NCBI RefSeq assembly: GCF_933775445.1
Contig: NC_065877.1
Location: 10,354,001 to 10,418,000 of the forward strand
Reading direction: 5' to 3'
From: Argentina anserina
Taxonomy: Eukaryota; Streptophyta; Magnoliopsida; Rosales; Rosaceae
Length of the DNA stretch: 64,000 nt
A program made the position numbers and the translations under genes. Of this stretch, positions 34,669 through 47,159 are shown one piece after another (position 1 is the stretch's first letter; each line of letters starts with the position of its first letter). Below the pieces are notes generated by a model, which saw only the letters and a program-made list of their open reading frames with translations, searched no databases and was not told the origin of the DNA.

Positions 34669-36501
34669 AATCCTTAGTAACTAAATAATTGACAATATCG
34701 GCATACCAAGGCACACTTACCTCAATACCAAAGAGTTGCTCATCTGGGAAAGTCTCACGTAGTGGCTCTCTTTCCTCATCTCGCACGATCCTACTCAAAT
34801 GATCAGCCACCACATTCTCACTTCCCTTTTTGTCTCGAATCTCAAGGTCAAACTCTTGAATCAACAGTATCCACCGGATCAATCTGGGCTTAGCATCCTT
34901 CTTTGTCATCAAATACCTTAAGGCTTCATGGTCAGAATACACAACAACTTTAGAATGCAAAAGATATGATCGAAATTTGTCTAAAGCAAATATCACAGCC
35001 AAAAGTTCTTTTTCCGTAGTCGAATATTCATCTAGGCCTCATTAAGAGTCCTAGACGCATAGTAGATCACTACGGGCTTCTTTTCTCTTTTTTGGCCCAA
35101 CACCGCCCCAACTGCATAATCTGAAGCATCGCACATCAACTTAAAGGGCAGGTTCCAATCCGGAGGACAAATGATGGGTGCACTAGTCAACAACTCCTTC
35201 AACTTCACAAACGCTTTTTCACATGCATCATCTCATATGAACGGCACATCCTTCTGCAATAGGGTACACATAGGTCTCGCCACCATGGAAAAATCCTTGA
35301 TGAATCTCCTATAAAATCCTGCATGACCAAGGAAAGAACGAACCTCTCACACAGTTGTGGGAGAGGGTAAGTGATGCACAATATCAACCTTAGCCTTGTC
35401 TACCTAAATACCCTTAGCAGATACAATATGTCCTAAAACTATCCCTTGATTAACCATGAAATGGCATTTTTCCTAATTAAGCACAAGGTTAGTTTCTACA
35501 CACCTTTTCAATATTAACTCTAAATTCTCTAAACATGCATCAAAGTCTTTACCATAAACACTAAAGTCATCCATAAAAACTTCAATGATATTTTCGATAA
35601 AATCAGAGAAAATAGCAAGCATACATGGCTGAAACGTACCTGGTGCGTTGCACAACCCAAAGGGCATGCGTCGATAGGCAAAAGTGCCAAATGGACATGT
35701 AAATTTCGTCTTCTCTTGATCTTCCGGATGAATACATATCTGGTTGTAGCCAATATACCCATCTAGAAAACAAAAGAACTCGTGCCCGGCTAATCTTTCT
35801 AACATCTGGTCCATGAACGGCAAAGGCATGTGATCCTTGCGTGTTGTAGCATTCAGCTTCCTATAATCAATGCACATCCTATGACCGGTCACCAATCTCT
35901 GGGGTACTAACTCATTCGCCTCATTTTTCACAACAGTCACCCCACTCCTCTTAGGCACAACTTGCACTGGCGAAATCCACCGACTGTTCGAGATGGGATA
36001 GATCACTCCACAGTCAAGCAGCTTGATCACCTCATCTTTCACAATTTTCATCATTGGTGGGTGAAATCTCCTTTGAGCATCACGTGTAGGCTTGGCGCCA
36101 TCCTCTAATAGTATCCTATGAACACAAGTTGTAGGGCTGATTCCCTTGATATCCGCCAAAGTCCATCCAATAGCGGTCTTGTTCCTCTTAAGCACATCAA
36201 TCAATCTAGCTTCCTGCTGCTCACTCAGCGTTGATGACACAATAACTGGTAGAGTATCATCCTTTCTAAGGTACACATACTTCAAATGATCTGGAAGCTG
36301 CTTCAAATCTAACTTTGGGGCCTGAACCACAGATGGTAACAATTTGTTAGTGGAAATGGGAATTGACAAGAAAGAGGGATACCTTTTGAACGGTTGAGCT
36401 TCAAGCTCACAAAGAATTTCGAAAATCTTGGGCTCAAGATCAGCCCACTCCTCTCTTGGGACACGGTCCCCATGCTTGTCAAATCCGGCCCCTTGCTCCA
36501 T
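34631..36501 (-). pseudogene. Athila-type reverse transcriptase and RNase H region
   Basis: RT reads from ATG 36501 with DYRKLNATTRKDH, FLDGYIGYNQI, CPFGTFAYRRMPFGLCN and the catalytic FMDDFSVYG. It stops at TAG 35473-35475. Further in-frame stops are at 35404-35406, 35347-35349, 35233-35235 and 35032-35034, and a base is missing near 35028. RNase H resumes at 35002 ([36 protein letters not shown]) and loses frame near 34668. All expected motifs remain readable, so decay is by point changes rather than deletions. Confidence 0.93.
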
Positions 36502-36510
36502 AGCTAATTG

Positions 36511-37542
36511 CTATACTTCCAACGTTTTTGACATAACCTGTGCAATAGATTCAACAACATCAATAGCAAAGCACGAGTTAAGGTCAGAAACTGGGTATTT
36601 CATAGCCTCAAAAACATTGAAACTGATAACTTCTCCATCGAATTCCATTGATAAACTCCCATTGGCCACATCGATGCATGTCCTAGCAGTTCTCATGAAC
36701 GGTCTCCCCAAAAGCAGTGGAGTTGTCTCCAAGGGTGATACCTCCATGTCTAGCACATAAAAATCTGCAGGGAAAATAAGGTGACTGACCTGCACAAGGA
36801 CATCCTCAACATACCCCTTAGGGTACTTGTTAGATCGATCAGCTAATTGAATAACCACGTTATCATTCTTTAAAGGTCCTAATCCTAGTGATTGATAAAC
36901 ATTATAAGGCATAACATTTATTGAAGCACCTAGATCAAGCATAACATTTTCAAATAACGTGTTACCAATTTTGCATGGGACGGAGAAACTTCCGGGGTCC
37001 TTCATCTTAGGGGGTAGCTTCCTTTGGATGACAGCTGAAACTGTCTCATTCATCTTCACTACCTTCTCCTTCCTAGTCTTCCTTCTTGAAGTACAAAGCT
37101 CCTTAAGAAATTTCGCATACTTGGGAATTTGCTTGATGCACTCCAACAAAGGAAGGTTAACTTCCACCTTCCTAAAGACTTCCAACACCTCCTCATCAGA
37201 TTTATCCTTCTTGCTCTTTGCAAACCTAGAAGGGAAAGGTACACACGAAATGGGATTAGTCTTAACTAAATCACTTGAGTTAGGAATTGTACCTTTGGGT
37301 GAATCATGGGGCGGCACCATCTCCTTCTTGGAGGTAACTGGATCTTTCTCCAAGTCCATCTTCATAGAATTTTCGTCACTTTCATGGTCATGGGCCGTAT
37401 GGGCCTTCTTTGCAACATTTGGGCTCTCCTTTAGCTCAAGCCCACTCCTTGTTATGATAGCTTGGGCTTGCTCATTTCTTGGGTTGGGTATGACACCACT
37501 AGGCAGCTTCCCTTGCTCAGAAAATCGGCCCATGAAGTCCAC
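36511..37542 (-). pseudogene. Athila-type gag C terminus and aspartic protease
   Basis: In frame with gag upstream and RT downstream, but separated from each by a single TAG (37546-37548 and 36511-36513). It starts MDFMGRFSEQGKLPSG and has NPRNEQAQAIITRSG. The pepsin-like protease segment contains MLDLGASINVMP (active-site D-L-G-A) and later LLLGRPFM. Read-through of both TAGs in one frame is formally possible. Similar stops further into pol argue for nonsense mutations. Confidence 0.88.
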
Positions 37543-37545
37543 TAC

Positions 37546-39012
37546 CTAGCCCATATGCGTTTTCAGCTCCGCAATGTCCTTGCTATTTGCTTGTTGACCC
37601 ACAACCAAAGTTTGAGTAACGGTATTCAACTGACTTTGCCCAGCAACTAAGGATTTCAACAACTCATCATAATTAGGAGTAGCAGCCACATTTGGAGGTG
37701 GTACATTGAGTAGTGGAGCTTGTGGTCTAAACAAACCACCCGGACGAGGCCCAAATTGCATTTGATTCTGATGTGGCCTTAGTACATTTTCATTGTTGGA
37801 CCACCGAAAGTTAGGATGATCACGTAGGCCAGGATTGTAGGTATTTGAATATGGGTTGTACCTCTGACCTCCTTGATAACCAAGGGCATTGACTTCTTCA
37901 TACCCTCCACTTGAAGCAACTTGAGGACACTGATCAGTAGGGTGCCCCTCCGTACATATTCCACACACTTGAGCTCCACTAGACTTCATGAAATGGCTCA
38001 TCATCTTGGACAACTTGTCTACCTTGTCCTCTAGAGCAGAGTTTGAACTGGAGTGAGTCTCATGCACCTGCCGTGTAGCACTTGCAGATGTCCCAAACTG
38101 TTGGTTATTCATTGCTCTCTTCTCCAAAAGATCTTTTTCCATGACATTGCTCTTGTCCAAGAACGAACCACCAGCAGCTGAATCAAGGAACTCCTTTTCC
38201 ATTTGTAGAAGGCCTTCATAAAAGTATTGAAGGAGTAGACCTTCCCTAATACCATGAGCTGGACATGATGCTATAAGAGACCTGAATCTCTCATAGTAGT
38301 TGTAAAACGACTCATCTGGGCCTTGCTTGATACCAGTGATCTGCTTCCTTATGTGAGTAACTCTTGAAGATGGGAAATACTTGGACAAGAATTCGTTCAC
38401 CATAGTGGTCCAAGAAGTGATCCTACCAGCTGGCACCTCAAATAACCATTTCTGAGCACGGTCCTCCAATGAGTAAGGAAATGCTCGCATCTTCACAATC
38501 TGAATATCTGCTCCTCTTGGGCACATGGTCTCACAGTTGAATTGGAACAAGGTGAGATGTTGATTAGGATCCTCACCAGAAAGACCATGAAACTTGGGCA
38601 AATGGTGTAGAAACCCACTCTTCAAAACGAAATCACTAGTCTTGCCCTCTTCTGGGACAGGATATGCAATGTTAGAGGGCGCTGTCCCACCAACTGCTCC
38701 TTCAACTTGACCATTTTGTTCTCTAATTGATGCCATTACTTCTTCTTGATTTTCAGGTTTTGGATCGGGTAGATCGAAATTCAACTGGGCTAATGGAAAT
38801 GGGCTTGTCAACAATTCCAACTCCGGATCCTCAAAGAACAAAGGATTGAGCCCACTACAACTTGTTGCACTTGGAAATGGCGAAATGGACCCAAACTCTT
38901 TCTCTTCGTGAAATGAATCTGATTCAATGGATACGTTATCAAACTGAGATGGAGGCTGAATTCTTTTCAGGCGTGCACTAATCTCTTCGGACCAACCAGT
39001 AATCTTGGACAT
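37546..39012 (-). CDS. Athila-type gag ORF, 488 aa
   Basis: An intact ORF, MSKITGWSEEIS to the TAG at 37546-37548. The retrotransposon-gag fold covers about residues 140-280 (GEDPNQHLTLFQ, RAQKWLFEVP, WTTMVNEFLSKYFP, YYERFRSLIASCP). A CCHC zinc knuckle, CGICTEGHPTDQC, lies near residue 350, followed by a Pro/Asn-rich tail. Gag forms the virus-like particle that packages element RNA. This is the only major ORF of the element that is not internally broken, although the usual continuation into protease is closed by the stop codon. Confidence 0.9.
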   Translation of the reverse strand: MSKITGWSEEISARLKRIQPPSQFDNVSIESDSFHEEKEFGSISPFPSATSCSGLNPLFFEDPELELLTSPFPLAQLNFDLPDPKPENQEEVMASIREQNGQVEGAVGGTAPSNIAYPVPEEGKTSDFVLKSGFLHHLPKFHGLSGEDPNQHLTLFQFNCETMCPRGADIQIVKMRAFPYSLEDRAQKWLFEVPAGRITSWTTMVNEFLSKYFPSSRVTHIRKQITGIKQGPDESFYNYYERFRSLIASCPAHGIREGLLLQYFYEGLLQMEKEFLDSAAGGSFLDKSNVMEKDLLEKRAMNNQQFGTSASATRQVHETHSSSNSALEDKVDKLSKMMSHFMKSSGAQVCGICTEGHPTDQCPQVASSGGYEEVNALGYQGGQRYNPYSNTYNPGLRDHPNFRWSNNENVLRPHQNQMQFGPRPGGLFRPQAPLLNVPPPNVAATPNYDELLKSLVAGQSQLNTVTQTLVVGQQANSKDIAELKTHMG

Positions 39013-40085
39013 TCATTAGCCTGAAAAGAACACATATATATTAGTATCTCTACAACATATGAAATACAAGTATAAGTAAATATAAACTTCTTCTTCCTTT
39101 GAATTACAAATTTTTGTTTCCCTCATTTACAAAAACATAACTCTTCTTTAAATCTATGTTGAATTTCGTTTTCTTTGTTTCTTTTCTTCTATATTTCGAA
39201 AATTAAATGTGTAGGAGTATAACTAAGTCTAATTGATTTTATTTACACACAATCCTAACTTTTAAGGTACGTGGAGCAGAGGAGCTAACTGTGCAATGGA
39301 CTGAAACAACCCAAGGTAAGGGTCTTGCTTTATCCGATATACATCATTTTCTTTTGAAACTATATACATCTATTTATACAAAGTTATCTTCTAAGTTATA
39401 AAGTGAGGTGGACGTGCGGCCTAAGTACGTCGTCTAGACACAAACTCATTCCTTTGTTTCAGAAGGCTTGATAGCTAGAATCAGAGATAGTCACAAGGCA
39501 GGACTCATTTGTTGGACACCACGGGGGCCACAACCTCGAAAGGATGCTTTCCCAATCGACTCCATCACCGAGATGTATGTCAGTCTATGGGCCTCTGAGA
39601 TCCAATTTTGTAAACCTTGAACCAGGGTAATGAAAATAGCATAGCCCCTTACTCAGCTCGGAACAACTTTGCGTGTTAGACTGGCCCCAAAGTGTTAATA
39701 AAAGCCGCCCTCAACCCCAAGTGACCTTTGCAAGGTACAAATGGAGGGTTAAGGCTAGTATTAACAAAATGGACTTTACCTATTCCGTTCACCTTATAAC
39801 TTACAATAAACCTAGCATAAATAAACATTTAGCTTCCCTAAAAAAAAATTACTATGTGTAACAAGTTTCCTATAGGCATACTACTACAACAATATAACAA
39901 AAAACAACTTTCCACACACACAAATTTTTTTTCGTTCTATTTTTTTTTTTCGAATCCTTCGAATTACTGTTCACAAGAACCAAATTTCCGATCACTATTC
40001 ACAGAAACATATAAACCAATATACACTTATATAATTCACAATATAACATAAGATTAACACTTCAAAGCATTGAGAATTAATCAAT
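39013..40085 (-). other. Athila-type leader between PBS and gag
   Basis: About 1.07 kb of untranslated leader, AT-rich, with no supportable ORF. It would carry packaging and dimerisation signals in an active element. Confidence 0.65.
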
Positions 40086-40103
40086 TCCCCGGCAACGGCG
40101 CCA
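40086..40103 (-). promoter_or_regulatory. Athila-type primer-binding site (tRNA-Asp)
   Basis: The minus strand reads TGGCGCCGTTGCCGGGGA, three bases inside the 5' LTR. This is the tRNA-Asp-type PBS typical of Athila/Tat elements. Confidence 0.9.
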
Positions 40104-40106
40104 AAA

Positions 40107-42000
40107 TGATAGAGCGTTCGTTAGAACGTCTATAAAATACCATGAAAAACATCATCGTTAGTATAGAATAAGCAGGGATCGTTCAGTCCGGAGAATCAAA
40201 AGGGCCTCAACACTTATCATGTTATTGGGGGATTTGAGTTGGATTCTAAAACTACTACTTAAAATAAATCCTAAATTACTTATATACAATTGATCAACCA
40301 CTCATCACATAACCAAAACACGAATTCTACTCAAGAAACATGTATGACATGCATAGAACAACATATAGGCAGCAAGTATTTTCGATTATATCTAAGTCCA
40401 TTTCAATTCCAATTCTAATTAGAGTCCGAAGCGGTTCATCTAATCGTTAAGACTTCTTAATCATTTAGAATCAACGAAGCGTTCAATCCTAAACATATGC
40501 TAAAGAGGGTTCAACATAACGAAGCGTACTAGTTAAACAACAAAGTAGCACATAAGCACATTAAGTCGAATTGGAAACATGTTACACAAGCATGGCGTCA
40601 CTCATCTTGATTAAACATGCAAATCCCTAGAACTATCACAACCCTAAACAAGTATCAATTATTGAAACACGAAGCGCATATTCAATCAAAGAATACTTTG
40701 GTGAATGAAATCGCAACCTTAGGAGAACCATGGCCTTGGCTTCCTCAAGCATTGATTTAGATGCACAAGTTCAAGGAATAAATCAAAATAAAACCTAAAA
40801 CCAATTCGAAAACCTACTGCCCCTATTCATCTAGCACGTCATACATACATATTTCAATGAATTCATACAATCAAAACATAAAACCAAAGAAGTCTGAATT
40901 TATGCTCTTCATATATAAAACCGAAAATCACATCCAAGAATTCATACAATGAAATCGAAAATTGCAGAAAACCAAAAGAAAAATTACAAGCTATGGGTGA
41001 ATCACACATTAGAAACCTTCTAGGATGAAGCAAGGATGATTCGGATTTGGATGAGGAGGAAGATGAGCACGGTTTTGTGGTGATGGATGAAGATTTTGTG
41101 GCTTGAATTTTCTGGATGTGTTTGGGCAGCAATTCGGCTGTGTTTGTGGGAGAATGGAGATGAAAAATATGAAGGGAGGCCGAGCTATATATAGAGGAAC
41201 CAAGGGAGGAGGCTGCTAGGGTTTAGGATGGGCTGATCCATGTATGCACGGCTGGGATTTCTTCTTTTTAATGGGATCGAATGGCTGCCCTTGCATCTTG
41301 GATTAATTCAGCTCTTATCCCCTTGTTTATCTCATGTATTATTCGGCCCAAACTCCTTATCCTTTGCTGATTTGAATAGGCACGGCTGAACTCCTCTTCC
41401 TCTTGTGTAACTCGGATTTGAACTCCTTTATCTCTTCGAATTATCTCTTTGAATTCTGAAAATAAGAAAAGAAAAACATAAGTAAAAGATAATTCATTCG
41501 AAATTCATGTCTTAATCTAGACAATTGTTGTCTTAAAGAGACACATGTAAGAGATGAGCTCAACTAGATTAGGAAAGTTTCTAATTTGCAAAAAGGAAAC
41601 TTACTAGAATAAGTAAGTTACTAGAACAAGGAAGTTCATTTAGGAAAGTTTCGTAATAAGAGTTTGAGTTCAAGTAGGACTTTCCAAAATGGTACGTTTC
41701 CTAGTCTAACAAGGATTCCTAGTGCAAACATGACTCTCAAGATATCGCCAATGCGACCAAAACGTAGAAAGATGAAGACTCCTAATTCAACTAGGTTTCC
41801 TAGTCCTATAAGGATTCCTACTCAAACTAGAACTCTAGACCAATTCTTCGTTTTTAACTCGTTTAAGCACAAAAACACATCCATAACCATCCAAGACTCC
41901 TATTGTGACTCAATGACTCGATATTACAACAATAAGGGTTAAGCAAAGTACAAATGGAGGTAAAAACATATTAAGAACGTAGCACAAAGTGCTCATATCA
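40107..42000 (-). repeat. Athila-type 5' LTR
   Basis: 1894 bp, aligned without length change to 29728-31621. The outermost differences include gttagaacg against gttacaacg and gctcatatca against gctcctatca. Confidence 0.95.
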
Positions 42001-42005
42001 ATGTT

Positions 42006-42412
42006 GCATGCTACACGAGAGGGACGGCTATCATAGTCCATACTACTCCATAGCTTTCTCACCAGCTACGTACGTACAATGGTTTTTGGAGTTAGCTCAC
42101 AAGAAAAACATATGTAGGGGTCGTTTATGGTACGGAGATGTATACCATAAAAACATTTACAACTGATTGAACAAAATTATCACACTGACAACAATTTCAT
42201 TGTACTAAATTATGACATTGACAACAAAATTATCACATTTATTTTACACATTTACATTGTTTAAAAACTTGTAAAATGTTATAAGTGAAGTAATTACCTA
42301 TAGTAGAACTACAATTACCTAAATAATTATTTATTTTATCACAATGACGATAAATTTGTAGTCATATTTGTAAATGTGGGTGCCATATATCGGTGGGTAC
42401 ATAAGAAAATTC

Positions 42413-42467
<55 letters not shown>

Positions 42468-43242
42468 TTTTCTTTAAGATATGTCATCTTCTCTTCAATG
42501 TTCATATTTTCTGTTGTATCTTAATTTCTTTGGTACCAAGTGATGAGAAAGACAGCGACAAATTTATGTATTATTGTTGAAGTTTGATAAAAATGGAATT
42601 ACACTGCCCATTGTAAATATTTGATTTATATACTTTTCTAATTATAGAGAATATTTGATTCATTTTTCTAACGGATGGAAATATATTGTGATCCCTTTGC
42701 ATTCATAGATGAAAGCTATGGAGCATCTTCATGGTCTTGTTTCTTCCTCAAAATAGAGAACAAGCGACTCCTGTAATACTCTCAAGTTTTCATTTGTGAT
42801 AAAACCCAATTCATGAATTGGCGAGGATGGTTAGCTAGCCGACACTTCAATGGCTTCAACCAAATTATATAGTAAGAAAGCAACGAGTTCAGGTCACCCA
42901 CTAGTTTGATTGAAATTTTTTCCAAATCAAACAAATTATTACTAGGGTTTCGGTGCAATCATTTTGTCGAGGTTCATAAAAAAAAGGGCAAAAAAAAAGG
43001 GTTTAGGTGTCAAATTTAGAAAGGTAAAATTGAGCGGACTACATCGCCGTGAAATGTCGTCAGCTGCCGCCGTATTGCATATCAACTGTACAATTTCACC
43101 CTCGAATCTTTTCTTAGTAAAATCTATAAGTTTTTACCTAAACAGTTTCGTTGTAAATTAGAATGTGACTAAATTTACACAAAACAATTTACACTTGTGG
43201 ACAGTAGGAACTGGATTGTTATTGAGAGAAACTAGAAGACAT
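42006..43242. other. Upstream region of the CSLA gene
   Basis: Intergenic and promoter DNA with a (TA)n microsatellite at 42417-42466. No ORF is supportable. The Athila-type insertion ends about 1.24 kb upstream of the CSLA TATA box. Confidence 0.5.
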
Positions 43243-43689
43243 TATAAAAGAAGAGGAAGAAAGAGGGAGAAAGACACACTGGAAGGCCCCAAAAACTCAG
43301 AAGCGAGAAAGAGAGAGTTTTCTTCTCTCTCACAGCTTTTGATTCTCTTTTGCTTTCTGTTGTTTTCTGTTGGCCACATTTGTGCGTATACGCGTTGTTC
43401 TGCTTCTGTTTTCACTTGATTTCAGAAGCAGATAAACTGCAATTTTTTGAGCATTTTATTTTTGAAAGAAAACAACAAAGAGAAAACAGAGCTGCTTGTG
43501 AAGGCTTTTTGGTGTACAAATATATTCTTCAGGTTGCTTCTGTGGTTTTCTGTGGTTGGTACATTGAGATCTCACCTGGGTTTTTGGTTTTCATTGACAT
43601 GTGTTGTTGAATTTTGAGACCCTCATTCAACATTTCCACCTCTGCCTGCATTGTTTTGCATACCAAAACAACCAAACCTTTATACATTT

Positions 43690-43732
<43 letters not shown>

Positions 43733-43769
43733 GTTTTTGCTCTGTTTCTATTGATAAGAGGGTTCAGAA
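43243..43769 (+). promoter_or_regulatory. CSLA TATA box and CT-rich 5' UTR
   Basis: TATAAAA at 43243-43249 is followed by about 490 bp of purine- then pyrimidine-rich leader with a (CT)n tract at 43691-43732, ending at ATG 43770. CT-rich leaders are common in plant genes. Short upstream open frames are present; their effect is unknown. Confidence 0.6.
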
Positions 43770-46700
43770 ATGGAGCGGCTTTCATCGGCAGCGGTTCTTC
43801 CAGACTCGTTTATAGGCGCAAGAGATGACATTTTCATGCAATTTGGGATTTTATGGGATATGATCAAAGAGCCATTGATCATTCCTCTGCTGAGAATCGC
43901 AGTGGCTATGTGCTTGGTCATGTCAGCTATGATCTTCGCCGAGAGGCTTTACATGGGAGTTGTCATTATTCTGGTACATGTTTTCGGTCGAAAACCGGAG
44001 AAGCGATACAAATGGGAGCCCATCAAAGATGATGTTGAGTTGGGAAGCTCGAACTATCCCATGGTTCTGGTCCAAATCCCAATGTTCAATGAAAGAGAGG
44101 TCATTTTCTCATCTCTTGGTGCATTTTCTAGTTGGTGATTAGTTACTCGTAGATTTCCTGTTACAATCTGTTGTTTATAATTGCAGGTTTATCAGCTTTC
44201 AATCGGAGCTGCTTGTGGGTTAACATGGCCTACTGATAGACTCATCATTCAAGTCCTTGATGATTCAACTGACCCGACTTGCAAGGTACCCACCTCTAAA
44301 AACCACCCAACATTTCTAACAATGTTGGCCGAAATTAGCTTAAATCTCACTAGTTCAAAACCTTCAAAGATGACATCTTTATCTGCTTAAACTAGCAAAA
44401 TGCACACAATTGAATCAGAGGCACACATTTAAGTGAGCCTTGATCCAACATGACGATGGTTTGGAGGTTAAATTAGAAAAATTTGCATGGAATGTTTAGG
44501 CAATGGTGGAACGAGAGTGCCAAAGATGGGCAGGCAAAGGCATAAACATCAAGTACGAAATCAGAGACAACAGAACTGGGTACAAATCAGGGGCTCTCAA
44601 AGAAGGCCTCAAGCACAGCTACGCCAAAAACTGCGATTACGTCGCCATCTTCGACGCCGACTTTCAACCGGAGCCGGATTTTCTCACTCGCACCATTCCC
44701 TTCTTCGTCCACAACTCCAATGTCGCTCTAGTTCAGGCTCGCTGGAGATTCGGTGAGTACTTTTTCAAATATCGGAAAACTGAGCTTACATAATCTTGTC
44801 TATTGAGTCAATTTTTCTTAAATAATGTTGTCATTATACAATTTTGGTGTTAATCATCGAAAATTTTCTTTTATATACCAAAGTGCACTTGCATCAATAT
44901 ATATCTAAAGTGTTATGTCCATATTATGATCTTCTTTGTTAATAGTTTTTGAGTGATATATGCGATCGTTTAGGTTCGTTACCTACACCGGTGCAACTCA
45001 GTGCTCTGAATTATTCCCTGTTAAACACGGATAACCAAAAATCGCATAACTTGACCTGAGTTTGTGAACATAGTCAAGACCAAACACAAGTGTCTCTTTC
45101 TTTATAACTCAGTAGGGGGCAAGTGGTTGGGTAGAACTTACTCTGGGAAGCATCCTTATTTCTTCAAACAAACAATCAGCAATTTGTGCCTTTGTGGTCA
45201 TGGAGTGGCAAAACTCACAAAACATTGAAAGGGGTATATCTGTCTTTGATGGGACTCTTTTTCTTTCTAAACTAGGCAGAACAGAAGCATGTGCAATAAA
45301 AATGGTAGACCTCAATTCCTACAGTCCCTAGTCCATTTAGTCACTGTCTAACCTACACTTACCAACAGTTGAAGTAATTATCTGTCACATCATTATTGTA
45401 ATAATAAAAGGCATGCACATTGTGGCAGCAGCTACCTTACTGAGCTTGCTTTGCCTTTTTGGCTGTTTTGCAGTGAACAATAATGAGTGCTTGATGACAA
45501 GGTTTCAAGAAATGTCACTGGATTATCATTTTAAAATTGAACAAGAAGTGGGCTCTTCCACTCATGCATTCTTTGGGTTCAATGGTGATACTCAGCTGTT
45601 TTTCTCAACAATGATTTACAGAACTCTAGTGAGTTTGGAGCAATGTCAAGTTTATGCTAACACTGGTTGATATAATGATATAGGGACTGCTGGTGTGTGG
45701 AGAATTGCCGCTATCAATGAGGCAGGAGGTTGGAAGGACCGGACCACGGTGGAAGATATGGATCTGGCTGTTCGAGCGAGCCTGAAAGGCTGGAAATTTA
45801 TATATCTTGGTACTCTGCATGTAAGTTTAATTGATCCATGTGTTTCTTCATTATCTGCATGAATATATTCATCCAATTGTTGTATTATATATGCTCATTG
45901 AGTCAACGGCAGAGATAGGCATGGTCTTGACGAAAGCCAAAATAAGGTGGTTTCTGTAACTAGAAGACTAAACCTTTCCACATTCATGTGTTGTAGTGTG
46001 TCTTTTGATAATTTGATGATCAAGTACATTGTATAGAACCTCTGCATGTAAGTCTTTCTTAATATGTTGAACCTCTGCATGTAGATTCTTACTTGGTTTT
46101 CTTTACAGGTGAAGAGTGAATTGCCAAGTACTTTCAAGGCTTTCCGCCACCAACAACACAGGTGGTCTTGTGGTCCAGCTAATCTATTCAGGAAAATGGT
46201 GATGGAAATTATAACAAACAAGGTTAGATGTTTTCTTCTTGTACCAATTTTAACCAATGGGAGAATGTAAATTGGAAATGAGACGAACACTTATCTTCTT
46301 CATGTGTTTACCGCAGAAAGTATCAGTATGGCAGAAAGTTCATGTGATTTACAGCTTCTTCTTCGTTAGGAAGATCATTGCACACATCTTTGCATTTTTC
46401 TTCTATTGCATCGTCTTGCCGGCAACTATTTTGGTGCCTGAAGTTACCGTACCAAAGTGGGGAGGAGTTTACATCCCAACCATCATCACACTTCTTAATT
46501 CAGTTGGCACTCCAAGGTCTAATTTCCTTACAAGCTTTTCCTTTTGCATTCACTCTGCATTTGAAGATACTTTGTAAATTGCAATAATTTTGAAAATTTT
46601 AGTTTTCCCAAGACTAATAGGAATGCCTTGACCCTTCTCTATCAATTCCTACAGATTCTGATGGTTTCTTTATTCGATCTGTTCTATAACATTGCAGGTC

Positions 46701-47159
46701 AATCCACTTGGTGGTATTCTGGATCCTATTCGAGAATGTCATGTCACTACACCGTACAAAGGCTACAATCATTGGTATACTAGAGTGTAGTCGAGTGAAT
46801 GAATGGATCGTCACTGAAAAGCTTGGAGATTTTCTCAAAAATAAAGTAGGAGCTAAAGCACCAAAAAAGTTTCGGTTGAGTATTGGAGATAGGTATGCAT
46901 CCTCCCATCGAGTACTCGCTAATGAGACTTAAATGAGTTTTTTTTTTATGTTGACTGCTTAATCTGAATTTGCATTTTCTTCTAAAATGTTGACAGGCTT
47001 CATTTCTTAGAGCTTGCTGTGGGATGTTATCTCTTCTTCTGTGCCTGTTATGATTTAATGTTTGGCAAAGACAACTACTTCATTTTCTTTTATGTCCAAT
47101 CCCTTGCCTTCTTTATCATGGGATTTGGGTATTGTGGGACAATTGTGCCAACCTCTTAG
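43770..47159 (+). CDS. CSLA9: Glucomannan 4-beta-mannosyltransferase, CSLA9/CSLA2-like, 533 aa, nine exons
   Basis: A Golgi GT2 glycosyltransferase that polymerises GDP-mannose (and GDP-glucose) into (gluco)mannan. Exons: 43770-44099, 44187-44285, 44500-44752, 45474-45584, 45684-45820, 46109-46222, 46317-46516, 46698-46892 and 46997-47159. All borders are GT-AG with matching phases, and 1602 nt gives 533 aa, the usual CSLA9 length. Order: an N-terminal membrane span ([20 protein letters not shown]), [17 protein letters not shown], then the processive GT2 signature of [23 protein letters not shown] and QQHRW. Several C-terminal membrane spans follow ([42 protein letters not shown]), ending TIVPTS. 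All catalytic residues are present and there is no lesion. Assignment to the CSLA family is secure; CSLA9 rather than CSLA2 is a best guess. Confidence 0.95.

Larger units (their letters stand above)
29728..42000 (-). mobile_element. Athila-type Ty3/gypsy retrotransposon, full length, 12.3 kb
   Basis: Two LTRs of equal length (1894 bp) bracket gag, protease, RT, RNase H and integrase read on the minus strand. The near-duplicate flanks atgct (29723-29727) and atgtt (42001-42005) fit a 5-bp TSD with one later change. The PBS is of the tRNA-Asp type used by Athila/Tat elements. A non-coding 1.8 kb stretch after integrase and the absence of a chromodomain also fit that lineage. LTRs differ at about 13 sites by eye (roughly 99.3 % identity), indicating recent insertion, yet the coding region has at least seven stops and two frameshifts. 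Confidence 0.95.

Noticed and set aside
36959..37549. 196-codon plus-strand ORF
   Set aside because: Antisense shadow of the gag-protease region.
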